NCBI RefSeq assembly: GCF_001458315.1
Contig: NZ_CYRX01000031.1
Location: forward strand, 372,001-436,000
Reading direction: 5' to 3'
DNA length: 64,000 bases
From: Thalassobacter stenotrophicus
Lineage (GTDB): Bacteria; Pseudomonadota; Alphaproteobacteria; Rhodobacterales; Rhodobacteraceae
In this document: positions 42,203 to 51,349 of the stretch, piece after piece
Position numbering within the stretch: position 1 is the first letter of the stretch
Layout: each line of letters opens with the position of its first letter
The notes under the pieces: model-generated
What the model saw: only the letters and a program-made list of their open reading frames with translations
The model's database searches: none
What the model was told of the DNA's origin: nothing
Program-made: the position numbers and the translations under genes

Positions 42203-44498
42203 TCGCGCGCCCCTCGGCCTCCCGTAGCATGGCCCACATGCGTGCGGGCGTGAATGGCATATCCACCTTGCGCAGACCCAGTGGCCACAGCGCATCCAGC
42301 GCCGCATTACCAACCGCGGCCATCGCACCCACGGTGCCTGCCTCACCACAGCCCTTCATCCCCAGCACATTGGCCGTCGAGGGCACGGGTTCAGAATAAA
42401 ACGCAATCATCGGAAGATTATCGGCGCGTGGCATGCCGTAGTCCATGAACGTCGCCGTGAGCAGCTGACCGCTTTCGTCATAAACAACCGCCTCGCTAAG
42501 GCACTGCCCAACACCCTGCGCCACACCGCCATGCACCTGCCCCTCGGCCAGCATTGGGTTCATCAGATTGCCGAAATCATCGACCACAGTATATTTTTCC
42601 ACCGTCACGACCCCGGTGTCTTTGTCGATTTCCAATTCACAAACGTGGCACCCGTTGGGAAAGCTGCGTCCGGGCAAGGTTGTCGTCTCGGAGGTGCGTA
42701 ACAGGTCCTCGCGGCCCGCAGCGCGCGCTTCATCCGCGGCCTCTAGCACCGTCATCACCCGGTTGGACCCGTCTGAGCGGAAGCTGCCTTCCCCAAAGCT
42801 GACGGTGTCTGCCTCGACCTCAAGCAAGTCTGCCACAAAGGGCGTGAACCGCGCGACCACCGCCTCAGAGGCGGCCTTGGTCGCGGTGCCTTGCGTCGTG
42901 ACCGAGCGGGATCCGCCCGTGCCGCCGCCCTTGGCGATGCGTTTGCTGTCGCCCTGCACGATTTTGACGTTCTCGGGCGGGATGCCCAGCCATTCGTACA
43001 CGAACTGGCTATAGACTGTTTCGTGGCCCTGTCCGTTCGATTGGGTGCCAACATACAGCGTCGCGATGCCCGGCTCTTCAAAGGCCACCGTTGCGGTTTC
43101 CTCTGGATTCCCAAGAATCGACTCGATGTAATAACAAAGCCCCACGCCGCGCAGCTTGCCCTCCGCCTCAGAGGCGGCGCGCCGGGCGGCAAAGCCCGCC
43201 AAATCGGCTTCCTGCTCGGCACGGCTTAGGACGCGGTCAAAATCACCGACGTCATAAATCTCACCCACGGCGCTGGTATAGGGGAACTTTTCAGTCGGGA
43301 TGAACGATTTACGGCGCAGCGCAAGCGGGTCAACGCCCAACTCCCGCGCGGCATAATCCATCGCCCGCTCCAGCACATAAATCGCCTCAGGCCGCCCCGC
43401 ACCTCGGTACGCATCCACCTGCGTGGTGTTCGTATAGACCCCCACATTGCGCATGAACACGTCGCGCACATCGTACACACCGGGCAGCACTTTCGCGAAC
43501 AACTCCGACTGGATGAACTGCGCATAGCCCGAGTTATACGCCCCCAAGTTCGCAACTGAATCCATGCTGTAGGCCGTCAGCTTGTAGTCGGTATCAAAGC
43601 CAAGCCGAGCGGTGCAAATCAGGTCGCGGCCCGCGTTGTCCGACAACATGCTCTCGGTACGTTCCGCCATCCAGCGCACAGGCCGACCCAATGCATGGGT
43701 CGCATGGGCAACGATGAATGTCTCGGGATAGCTCATAGCCTTCATCCCAAAGCCACCGCCCACGTCGGGGTTCGTCACACGGACCTCATCCTTGGTAAAC
43801 CCGAGGAACTTGGCAAGGTCATCGCGCGGCCCCCAAACACCCTGCCCGTTCACACACACATGGATGCCGCCATCCTCAATCTCGGCAAAACAGCCGCGTG
43901 GCTCTAGCGAATTGGCGATGATGCGGGTGTCATCCACAGTCAGCTCGACCACATGTGCCGCCGCCTCAAAGACCCGGTCCACGGCGTCCGCATCGCCCGT
44001 TTCCCACGTGTAGGCGACATTGCCCGGGGCCTCAGCATGCAGGTCCACGCCGCCACCCGGCGCCACATCCAATTTGACCGGCAGGCTTTCGACATCAAAG
44101 GCGATCAGCTCCGAGGCCGCTTTCGCTTGGTCCAGCGTCTCAGCCACCACAAAGGCCACAGGCTCGCCCACAAAACGCACGCGTCCCTCGGCCAACAATG
44201 GCCGCTTGGGCGCAGCACCTTTGACACCATCGCGGTTCTTGATGATCGAGGCGCTCATGGCTGTGTCCCGCCCTGCGGCGGCCAAATCCTCAGCCGTTAG
44301 CACCATGACCACGCCGGAGGCCGCACGGGCCGCGCTCACGTCAAGCGTGGTGATTTCGCCATGCGCCACAGAGGATCGGAACACGAACCCAAACAGCGCA
44401 TCACGGGGGGCAATGTCATCGACATACTGCCCGCCCCCCGTCAACAACCTTAGGTCTTCGACCCGGCGCATCGCTTGGCTGGTTCCAAATCCGCTCAT
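42189..44498 (-). CDS. xanthine dehydrogenase family molybdopterin-binding subunit, form II CoxL-like
   Basis: The 769-residue protein has the aldehyde oxidase/xanthine dehydrogenase fold: RRVEDLRLLTGGGQYVDDI (quoted in part) at the N-terminus, NPDVGGGFGMKAMSYPE, and the active-site loop AYRGAGRPEA. The loop matches the form II pattern (AYRGAGR) and lacks the Cys of true CO dehydrogenase (AYRCSFR). A conserved Glu is in GCGEAGTVG. No small (2Fe-2S) or medium (FAD) subunit gene is adjacent. ATG 44498 follows AGGAGG. It needs a molybdenum cytosine dinucleotide cofactor. Substrate unknown. Confidence 0.9.
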   Translation of the reverse strand: MSGFGTSQAMRRVEDLRLLTGGGQYVDDIAPRDALFGFVFRSSVAHGEITTLDVSAARAASGVVMVLTAEDLAAAGRDTAMSASIIKNRDGVKGAAPKRPLLAEGRVRFVGEPVAFVVAETLDQAKAASELIAFDVESLPVKLDVAPGGGVDLHAEAPGNVAYTWETGDADAVDRVFEAAAHVVELTVDDTRIIANSLEPRGCFAEIEDGGIHVCVNGQGVWGPRDDLAKFLGFTKDEVRVTNPDVGGGFGMKAMSYPETFIVAHATHALGRPVRWMAERTESMLSDNAGRDLICTARLGFDTDYKLTAYSMDSVANLGAYNSGYAQFIQSELFAKVLPGVYDVRDVFMRNVGVYTNTTQVDAYRGAGRPEAIYVLERAMDYAARELGVDPLALRRKSFIPTEKFPYTSAVGEIYDVGDFDRVLSRAEQEADLAGFAARRAASEAEGKLRGVGLCYYIESILGNPEETATVAFEEPGIATLYVGTQSNGQGHETVYSQFVYEWLGIPPENVKIVQGDSKRIAKGGGTGGSRSVTTQGTATKAASEAVVARFTPFVADLLEVEADTVSFGEGSFRSDGSNRVMTVLEAADEARAAGREDLLRTSETTTLPGRSFPNGCHVCELEIDKDTGVVTVEKYTVVDDFGNLMNPMLAEGQVHGGVAQGVGQCLSEAVVYDESGQLLTATFMDYGMPRADNLPMIAFYSEPVPSTANVLGMKGCGEAGTVGAMAAVGNAALDALWPLGLRKVDMPFTPARMWAMLREAEGRAIAAE

Positions 44499-44786
44499 GA
44501 ACGTTCCTCCTGCGTTGTGACTGACAGTAGGAAAGCCCACAGGGAAGTCCAGCACAGCGGCCTGCATTGGCGCAAAATTCTTGGGTTTTTGCACATGCAC
44601 GCGGCCCACCCACACGGCCCACGCAGATCGGTCCCCAAACGGACCACCACAACAAGGGCCCGCACGGCAAAACAGCACTCTAAACCGCCCCCATCCCCCG
44701 CACAGCCACCCCCGACCCAGACCAGCGGCTTGTGACGCCTTCGCGGTTGCGCTATTTGCCACGCGAAACCGTGAGGAAAGAGCCCG

Positions 44787-47687
44787 ATGTCGATGGAAAA
44801 AACGTTCAATGCCGCTGAGGCCGAAGCCCGCATTTCCGCCAAGTGGTTGGCCGAGAAATGCTTTGCCGCTGGCGCCAACTGGGACGGAGCCAAGGACAGC
44901 TTTTCCATCGTGATCCCGCCCCCCAACGTGACAGGCTCCCTGCACATGGGGCACGCGTTCAACAACACACTGCAAGACATTCTTGTTCGCTGGAAGCGGA
45001 TGCAGGGTTTTGACACCCTTTGGCAGCCCGGCACCGACCACGCGGGCATCGCGACCCAAATGGTGACCGAGCGTGAGATGGCCGAAAACGGCGAACCCAC
45101 CCGCGCCGAAATGGGCCGTGAGGCGTTCTTGCAGCGCGTCTGGCAGCAAAAAGCCAAATCGCGCGGCACGATCATCGGCCAGTTGCAGCGCCTAGGTGCG
45201 TCCTGCGATTGGGACCGTGAGGCATTTACGATGGGTGGCGCTCCCGGTGACCCCGACGCAAGCGAGCAAAACTTCCACGACGCGGTGATCAAAGTCTTTG
45301 TTGAGATGTACAACAAAGGCCTGATCTATCGCGGCAAACGCTTGGTCAACTGGGACCCCAAGTTTGAGACCGCGATCTCGGACCTAGAGGTCGAGAACAT
45401 CGAAGTCGCGGGCCACATGTGGCACTTCAAATACCCCCTCGCGGGCGGCGCGACCTATGAATACGTCGAAAAGGATGAGGACGGAAACGTCACCCTACGC
45501 GAAACGCGCGACTACATCTCGATCGCGACCACACGGCCCGAAACGATGCTGGGTGACGGCGCCGTAGCCGTGCACCCATCGGATGAACGATATGCGCCAA
45601 TTGTCGGAAAACTCTGCGAAATTCCCGTCGGACCCAAGGAACATCGCCGCCTGATTCCGATCATCACCGACGACTACCCTGATCCCGATTTCGGCTCGGG
45701 CGCGGTGAAAATCACCGGTGCGCACGACTTTAATGACTACGGCGTGGCCAAGCGCGGCAGTATCCCCTGCTACCGCCTGATGGACACCAAGGCCGCGATG
45801 CGTGCTGACGGCGCACCCTACGCAGAAGCCGCCGCCATCGCCCAAGAGGTCGCAGATGGTAAGCGCACACTAACCGAAAGCGAAACCGACGCTCTCAACC
45901 TCGTGCCCGAGGATTACCGCGGCATGGACCGGTTCGCCGCGCGCGACGCCGTTGTCGCCGCTATCACGGCCGAAGGCCTCGCGGTCATGACGACCGAGAC
46001 CGTCACGGATGAGGACGGAGCCGAGCAAACGCGCGCCATACCAATGGTCGAAAATAAGCCCATCATGCAGCCCTTTGGCGACCGCTCCAAAGTCGTGATT
46101 GAGCCGATGCTAACCGACCAATGGTTCGTCGACGCCGAACAAATCGTCACCCCCGCACTGGACGCGGTCCGCGACGGTACCGTCAAAATCCTGCCCGAAA
46201 GCGGTGAAAAGACCTACTACCACTGGCTCGAAAACATCGAGCCATGGTGCATTTCGCGTCAATTGTGGTGGGGTCACCAAATTCCGGTGTGGTTCGATGC
46301 CGATGGCAACCAATATTGCGCCACCACCGAAGCCGAGGCACAGGCCCAAGCCGGCGCGGGCGTTGCCCTCACGCGCGACCCCGACGTCCTTGACACGTGG
46401 TTCTCCTCGGGCCTTTGGCCCATCGGCACGCTCGGCTGGCCCGAACCCACCCCCGAGATGGAGAAATATTTCCCCACGTCCGTCCTTGTGACCGGCCAAG
46501 ACATCCTGTTCTTCTGGGTCGCCCGGATGATGATGATGCAACTTGCGGTCGTGGACGAAATCCCCTTCCACGAGGTCTACCTCCACGGTCTTGTCCGCGA
46601 CGCCAAGGGCAAGAAGATGTCCAAATCCGTAGGCAACGTGGTCGACCCACTGGACGTGATCGACGAATTCGGCGCCGATGCGCTGCGGTTCTCAAGCGCT
46701 GCGATGGCGGCCTTGGGCGGTGTGCTCAAGCTGGATATGGAGCGGATCAAGGGCTACCGGAACTTCGGCACCAAACTGTGGAACGCCGCCCGTTTCGCGG
46801 AACTGTATGAGGCCGTCGGCGCGGACGCCGCCGCCAAAACGACCCAACCCACGCCCGAGGCCACCCTCAACAAATGGATCATAGGTGAGGTCGGCCGCAC
46901 CCGCGAAGCCGTGGACGCAGCCCTTGCGGATTACCGCTTTAACGATGCGGCGAACGCGCTTTATGCTTTTGTCTGGGGCACTTACTGCGATTGGTACGTC
47001 GAATTCTCAAAGCCGCTATTGCAGGGTGATGACGCGGCCGCCAAGGCTGAAACCCAAGCCACCCTCGCGTGGGCGCTGGATCAATGCATCCTGATGCTGC
47101 ACCCGATCATGCCGTTCATCACCGAGGACCTCTGGGCCCAAACCGCCCAGCGCGACACGATGTGTGTGCACGGGGCATGGCCCACGATCGGGGCCGAGGC
47201 CGTCGATCCACAGGCCGACGCCGAAATGAACTGGGTCATCGGTTTCATCGAAGGCATCCGCTCGGCACGCGCGCAGATGAACGTGCCCGCTGGGTTGTAT
47301 ATCCCCGTTGTCCGGCTAGAGGCAGACGCCACCGCCCGCGCCGCCTATGCCAACAACAAGGCCCTGATCGACCGCATGGCCCGGATCGAAAGCCTGACGG
47401 ACGCCGACACTGCCCCCAAAGGTGCGATCTCGGTGGCTGTGGGGGCTGCCAGCTTTGCACTGCCGCTCAAAGACATCATCGACGTCGACAAAGAACGCGG
47501 CCGGCTAGAGAAAAACCTCGGCAAGCTGGACAAAGAGATCAAGGGCCTGTCGGGCCGGGTCAACAACCCCAAGTTCGCCGTCTCAGCTCCTGCCGAAGTG
47601 GTCGAAGAAGCCCGCGCAAACCTTACCGCCCGTGAGGGAGAGGCCGAGGTCGTGCGCGCCGCCCTTGCCCGCTTGGCCGAAATCTAA
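44787..47687 (+). CDS. valS: valine--tRNA ligase
   Basis: ValS charges tRNA(Val). The 966-residue class I synthetase has the HIGH-type motif HMGH (near residue 55), the editing (CP1) domain with [17 protein letters not shown], the WGHQIP segment, KMSKS near residue 610 and the C-terminal coiled coil ([20 protein letters not shown]). Length is normal for Rhodobacteraceae, with an insertion in the editing domain (about residues 340-400). It is divergent from the CoxL-like gene with a 288-base gap. Confidence 0.97.
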   Translation: MSMEKTFNAAEAEARISAKWLAEKCFAAGANWDGAKDSFSIVIPPPNVTGSLHMGHAFNNTLQDILVRWKRMQGFDTLWQPGTDHAGIATQMVTEREMAENGEPTRAEMGREAFLQRVWQQKAKSRGTIIGQLQRLGASCDWDREAFTMGGAPGDPDASEQNFHDAVIKVFVEMYNKGLIYRGKRLVNWDPKFETAISDLEVENIEVAGHMWHFKYPLAGGATYEYVEKDEDGNVTLRETRDYISIATTRPETMLGDGAVAVHPSDERYAPIVGKLCEIPVGPKEHRRLIPIITDDYPDPDFGSGAVKITGAHDFNDYGVAKRGSIPCYRLMDTKAAMRADGAPYAEAAAIAQEVADGKRTLTESETDALNLVPEDYRGMDRFAARDAVVAAITAEGLAVMTTETVTDEDGAEQTRAIPMVENKPIMQPFGDRSKVVIEPMLTDQWFVDAEQIVTPALDAVRDGTVKILPESGEKTYYHWLENIEPWCISRQLWWGHQIPVWFDADGNQYCATTEAEAQAQAGAGVALTRDPDVLDTWFSSGLWPIGTLGWPEPTPEMEKYFPTSVLVTGQDILFFWVARMMMMQLAVVDEIPFHEVYLHGLVRDAKGKKMSKSVGNVVDPLDVIDEFGADALRFSSAAMAALGGVLKLDMERIKGYRNFGTKLWNAARFAELYEAVGADAAAKTTQPTPEATLNKWIIGEVGRTREAVDAALADYRFNDAANALYAFVWGTYCDWYVEFSKPLLQGDDAAAKAETQATLAWALDQCILMLHPIMPFITEDLWAQTAQRDTMCVHGAWPTIGAEAVDPQADAEMNWVIGFIEGIRSARAQMNVPAGLYIPVVRLEADATARAAYANNKALIDRMARIESLTDADTAPKGAISVAVGAASFALPLKDIIDVDKERGRLEKNLGKLDKEIKGLSGRVNNPKFAVSAPAEVVEEARANLTAREGEAEVVRAALARLAEI

Positions 47688-47856
47688 CAGCGCATCATCC
47701 GGGCGGCGGGTCACACGATCCGCCGCCCGCCTCCAATCCAAACGGGACCAACGCACACGCACCCGTGAGCAGAGGTGATTTGTCTCCCGCCGCGGCCAAG
47801 GGCATCTAGGGTTCAACGACACATGTCATTTGATCTCTTGTTAAGGACACATCCTC

Positions 47857-48342
47857 ATGCCTCTCACGCGCCGCACTTTGCTCATCGCTTCCGCAGCCTC
47901 CCTCGCCACTGTCTACGGCATCCAATCCGTCATCGCTGATACCGGCGATCTGGGTGGGCTGATCTACAAAACCTCCGACGGGGTCGCCATCGATGGCACC
48001 GACACCGTGGCCTACTTTACCCAAGGCAAGCCCGTTGCGGGTTCCGCCGCGTTTACGCACGACTGGCAAGGTGCGACATGGCAGTTCTCCTCTGCCGAGA
48101 ACCGCGATCTGTTTGCAGCCGACCCCACCGCCTATGCCCCCCAATACGGCGGCTACTGCGCGTGGGCCGTGGGTGAGAAAAACAGCCTCGCCTCCACCGA
48201 GCCGGAGCGTTGGGCCATCGTAGACGACAAGCTTTACCTAAACTTTAACCGCGGCGTGCAGCGTCGCTGGGACAAGGATCGCGCTGGCTTCATTGCCCAA
48301 GGCGATATCAACTGGCCCGATCTGGTGGCCGGAAACTCCTGA
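47857..48342 (+). CDS. YHS domain-containing exported protein
   Basis: The 161-residue protein has an N-terminal signal (TRRTLLIASAASLATVYG, twin-arginine-like) and a YHS-type core: AIDGTDTVAYFTQGKPVAGS, ATWQFSSAENRDLFAADPTAYAPQYGGYCA (quoted in part) and NFNRGVQRRWDKD. The family is often linked to metal or copper handling, but metal ligands are few here (one Cys). GTTAAGGACAC precedes the ATG. Confidence 0.85.
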   Translation: MPLTRRTLLIASAASLATVYGIQSVIADTGDLGGLIYKTSDGVAIDGTDTVAYFTQGKPVAGSAAFTHDWQGATWQFSSAENRDLFAADPTAYAPQYGGYCAWAVGEKNSLASTEPERWAIVDDKLYLNFNRGVQRRWDKDRAGFIAQGDINWPDLVAGNS

Positions 48343-48385
48343 TCCATGCAACACGCGCCGCGACCCACCACCGGGCGCGGCGTTT

Positions 48386-49072
48386 TCACTTATGATCCGC
48401 ACGCGCGTGCCGGACTGCATTCCCCTGCGGCAGCACCTCCACGGACCGCACCAAGATAATCTCACACCCCGCAGGGAACCCATCGCTGCGCACCCGCGAA
48501 GAGGTCCAAGGCCGCAGCCCATCACCCATCACGCTGACCAAGTAGCCACGTATCTGCACGGCCTGCCCCACCTCAACCGCCATCAGTGCCGCTTTGACCG
48601 CAGCATCAGCCGGGATCAAATGATTGTTCGTCACCAAATGATCCCAATCGTGGGGCATCGTGCGGGTGTCGTCCGCCTGAAATCGGATCATCCGGGTCCC
48701 GGTGCGATACCGAACCCGGGCGTCATATTCCGAGTCTAACAGCTCTCCGTAAATTATACCTAAATCTAACGGGGACACAGCTGACACCGCATCAAACCGG
48801 TAGGGTTTGCGCGTCACGACCCGCCCCGTCAGCACGTAACTCTCAAGAATTTCAGCCGCAAAGCCTGCTCCCAGATCAACCGAAACATTCTGAATATCTA
48901 CCTGCTGTGGCGCAGCCCCAAGGGGCACATCCCCTCTCACGGACGGCAGATCGCCCGTGACCAAATCAACAGGCGGCCCCGCAAATGGCCGCCCCGCATC
49001 CACCGCCGCCAGCACCAAGCCCACAGCCACAAAACCCACCGCCAACAGGGACATATCACTCTTGTCGAACAT
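48386..49072 (-). CDS. membrane-anchored protein of unknown function
   Basis: I do not recognise the family. The 228-residue protein has an N-terminal hydrophobic segment (SLLAVGFVAVGLVLAAVDAG) that would anchor it or act as an uncleaved signal. The rest is polar, with VSPLDLGIIYGELLDSEYDARVRYRT (split pattern), a DWDHLVTNNHLIPAD stretch, and a C-terminal CEIILV. The middle segment, with VGQAVQIRGYLVSV, resembles an OB-like beta fold. ATG 49072 has AGGTGGGGG upstream. It is a single-gene unit, convergent with the YHS gene and divergent from the GT2 operon. Confidence 0.75.
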   Translation of the reverse strand: MFDKSDMSLLAVGFVAVGLVLAAVDAGRPFAGPPVDLVTGDLPSVRGDVPLGAAPQQVDIQNVSVDLGAGFAAEILESYVLTGRVVTRKPYRFDAVSAVSPLDLGIIYGELLDSEYDARVRYRTGTRMIRFQADDTRTMPHDWDHLVTNNHLIPADAAVKAALMAVEVGQAVQIRGYLVSVMGDGLRPWTSSRVRSDGFPAGCEIILVRSVEVLPQGNAVRHARADHK

Positions 49073-49227
49073 GCCCCCACCTAGCCGGCCCCAGTGGCGA
49101 AAGTGAGGCGCAAGCCCCCCCAATCCACCCAAACATATCCCCACAAACGGCCCGCTTGGGACAAATAAAAGCCGGATTTTGGCCCATACTCAAAACCGTC
49201 ATATAGCGACAAACCGGGGACAATCCG

Positions 49228-50223
49228 ATGACCATGCACCAACCGACCCTTCGTCCGGCCTACCCTGCGCCGCTCCCGCGCAAGCTGGTCTCGCTGCTGG
49301 TGCCTGTGTTCAACGAACAAGAAGCAGTCTCAGCCTTTTTGACCGAAATCGACCGCGTCTTTGCGCCCCTGCACGCCACCTACGATTACGAGGTGATCTT
49401 TGTGAATGACGGCTCACGCGATGCGACCGAATTCGTGATCCGCAGCCGCATGACCGACAACCCACATATCCACCTGATCAACCTGTCGCGCAACTTTGGC
49501 AAAGAGGCGGCACTTTCTGCAGCCATCGACCACGCGCAGGGCGATGTCTGCATCCCCATCGACGTTGATTTGCAGGACCCCCCCGAGGTCATTCCCGAAA
49601 TGCTGGACCTATGGTCCAAGGGTGCTCAAATCGTTAACGCCCGCCGTGCCAACCGCACCCAAGACACATGGATCAAGCGCAAGACCGCCCAAGGCTTTTA
49701 CCGTGTTTTCAACGCACTCGCAGATCACAGCATACCCCAAGACGTGGGCGACTTCCGGCTGCTCGATCGCCAAGTGATCGACGTTCTGCGCGACATGAAT
49801 GAACGCGTTCGCTTTAACAAAGCGCTCTTTAGCTGGGTCGGATTCGAAACCGAAGAGGTCACCTTTGACCGCCCCGAACGCCAAGCCGGAACCAGCGCTT
49901 GGACCTATTGGAAACTGTGGAATTTCGCCCTCGACGGGATCTTCTCCTCCTCCACCGTGCCCTTGCGAATTTGGACCTACGCAGGCGGCACACTGGCCCT
50001 AATGGCCTTCCTCTATGCGGCCGTTTTGTTCTTTCGCACGCTTGTCGTTGGCATCGACGTGCCGGGCTATGCCTCCACGATGATCACCATTTTGATGTTC
50101 GGCGGGCTCAACCTTTTTGCCATCGGGATCGTTGGCGAATACATCGCACGCATCTATTCGGAGGTCCGTGAGAGACCCCTTTATGTGCTGCGTTCCATCC
50201 ATAATCCCGGGGGACAAAACTAA
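49228..50223 (+). CDS. GT2 glycosyltransferase, undecaprenyl/dolichyl-phosphate type
   Basis: The 331-residue protein has an N-terminal GT-A domain (LVSLLVPVFNEQEAV, VIFVNDGSRDAT, DVDLQDPPEV) and two C-terminal membrane helices (about 240-262 and 280-305) with FGGLNLFAIGIVGEYIARIY. This layout is that of GtrB/ArnC/DPM1-like enzymes that make polyprenyl-phosphate sugars for surface polymer modification. The stop overlaps the methyltransferase start (TAATG), and a GtrA flippase follows. Confidence 0.92.
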   Translation: MTMHQPTLRPAYPAPLPRKLVSLLVPVFNEQEAVSAFLTEIDRVFAPLHATYDYEVIFVNDGSRDATEFVIRSRMTDNPHIHLINLSRNFGKEAALSAAIDHAQGDVCIPIDVDLQDPPEVIPEMLDLWSKGAQIVNARRANRTQDTWIKRKTAQGFYRVFNALADHSIPQDVGDFRLLDRQVIDVLRDMNERVRFNKALFSWVGFETEEVTFDRPERQAGTSAWTYWKLWNFALDGIFSSSTVPLRIWTYAGGTLALMAFLYAAVLFFRTLVVGIDVPGYASTMITILMFGGLNLFAIGIVGEYIARIYSEVRERPLYVLRSIHNPGGQN

Positions 50224-50957
50224 TGGATCGAGCAGTTTTTGAAAGAATGGCCGCACAAGAAGGGGTGCATTGGTGGTTCGCCGCACGCCGCACCATCATT
50301 CGCACCGTCATTGAGCGGATGATCGACCTGCCGGACGCCCCCCGTATCCTAGAGGCGGGCTGTGGAACTGGCGGCAACCTCGGGATGCTCAGCGACTTTG
50401 GGGCCCTGCGCGCGTTTGAGTTGGACCACGATGCCCGCGCCACCGCCACCCAGAAAAGCGGCGTCGCCGTGGCCGAGGGCGCATTGCCCGGCCCCCTCCC
50501 GTTTGAAGCTGAGACCTTCGATCTGATCGGACTGTTCGACGTTCTTGAACACGTCGAGGACCATCAGGCATCGCTGGCTAGCCTGCGCACAAAACTCGCG
50601 CCAAAGGGCCGCGTCCTCATGACCGTGCCCGCGTTTCCGTGGCTGTGGTCCGCGCATGATGAACGGCATCACCACTACCGCCGCTACACCCGTGCCAGCC
50701 TAAAGGGCGTCGCGAACGATGCGGGCCTGCGCGTAGAGCGCAGCTTTTACTTTAACTCAGCGCTGTTCCCCGTGGCCGTTGCAGGGCGCGCGATCAAATC
50801 GGCCCTGCACAGCGATGCCGTCGATGACGCGCTGCCTGCCCCCATGATCAACAGCGCGCTGCGCGGTGTCTTTGCCGCCGAACGCCACCTTGTGGGCCGC
50901 CTTACCCTGCCCTTTGGCCTCTCGCTCTGCGCGGTCCTATCCGCCGACGACGACTGA
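50223..50957 (+). CDS. class I SAM-dependent methyltransferase
   Basis: The 244-residue protein has SAM-binding motif I ILEAGCGTGGNLGML (about 40-54), acidic motif II, motif III GLFDVLEHVEDHQASLA and a PAFPWLWSAHDERHHHYRRYT segment typical of sugar or lipid-linked methyltransferases. It is coupled to the GT2 gene by TAATG and to gtrA by TGATG. Substrate is inferred to be the lipid-linked sugar made by the operon. Confidence 0.88.
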   Translation: MDRAVFERMAAQEGVHWWFAARRTIIRTVIERMIDLPDAPRILEAGCGTGGNLGMLSDFGALRAFELDHDARATATQKSGVAVAEGALPGPLPFEAETFDLIGLFDVLEHVEDHQASLASLRTKLAPKGRVLMTVPAFPWLWSAHDERHHHYRRYTRASLKGVANDAGLRVERSFYFNSALFPVAVAGRAIKSALHSDAVDDALPAPMINSALRGVFAAERHLVGRLTLPFGLSLCAVLSADDD

Positions 50958-51349
50958 TGCGCGCGGCACGACTGACACGCTTTGCCAGTGTTGGCGCGCT
51001 CGCGACGGGCGTCCATGTGGGTGTCGCGCTCGGGGCGGCACATGCCCTGATGCTCGCGCCGCAAATGGCCAATACCGCAGGGTTTTGCGCCGCCGTACTG
51101 CTGTCGTACTTCGGGCATGGGCGATTGGTGTTCCACACCAACCTACGCCACCGCTTCCACGGGCCACGGTTCCTTGCGACAGCGGTTTTGGGGCTCATGG
51201 TGTCGTCGTCCATCACACAAACGATGACCGTCTGGCTCGACGTGCCGTTTGCCCTAACGATGGCATGTGTGGCTCTCGCTGTGCCCGTCGCCACCTATTT
51301 GATGTGCAAATTCTGGGTGTTCCGGCCGGACTATTCCGCCGCCTCGTAA
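50957..51349 (+). CDS. GtrA family membrane protein (putative polyprenyl-phosphate-sugar flippase)
   Basis: The 130-residue protein has four hydrophobic helices and the GtrA pattern: TRFASVGALATGVHVGVALGA at the N-terminus and YLMCKFWVFRPD at the end. GtrA proteins are thought to flip polyprenyl-phosphate sugars across the inner membrane. It is the last gene of the GT2-methyltransferase-GtrA operon. The end overlaps the convergent polytopic membrane protein gene by 19 bases. Confidence 0.9.
   Translation: MRAARLTRFASVGALATGVHVGVALGAAHALMLAPQMANTAGFCAAVLLSYFGHGRLVFHTNLRHRFHGPRFLATAVLGLMVSSSITQTMTVWLDVPFALTMACVALAVPVATYLMCKFWVFRPDYSAAS

Noticed and set aside
44499-45149. N-terminal extension of the CoxL-like frame
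   Set aside because: It is antisense to valS, and ATG 44498 has an excellent ribosome site and the normal family N-terminus.
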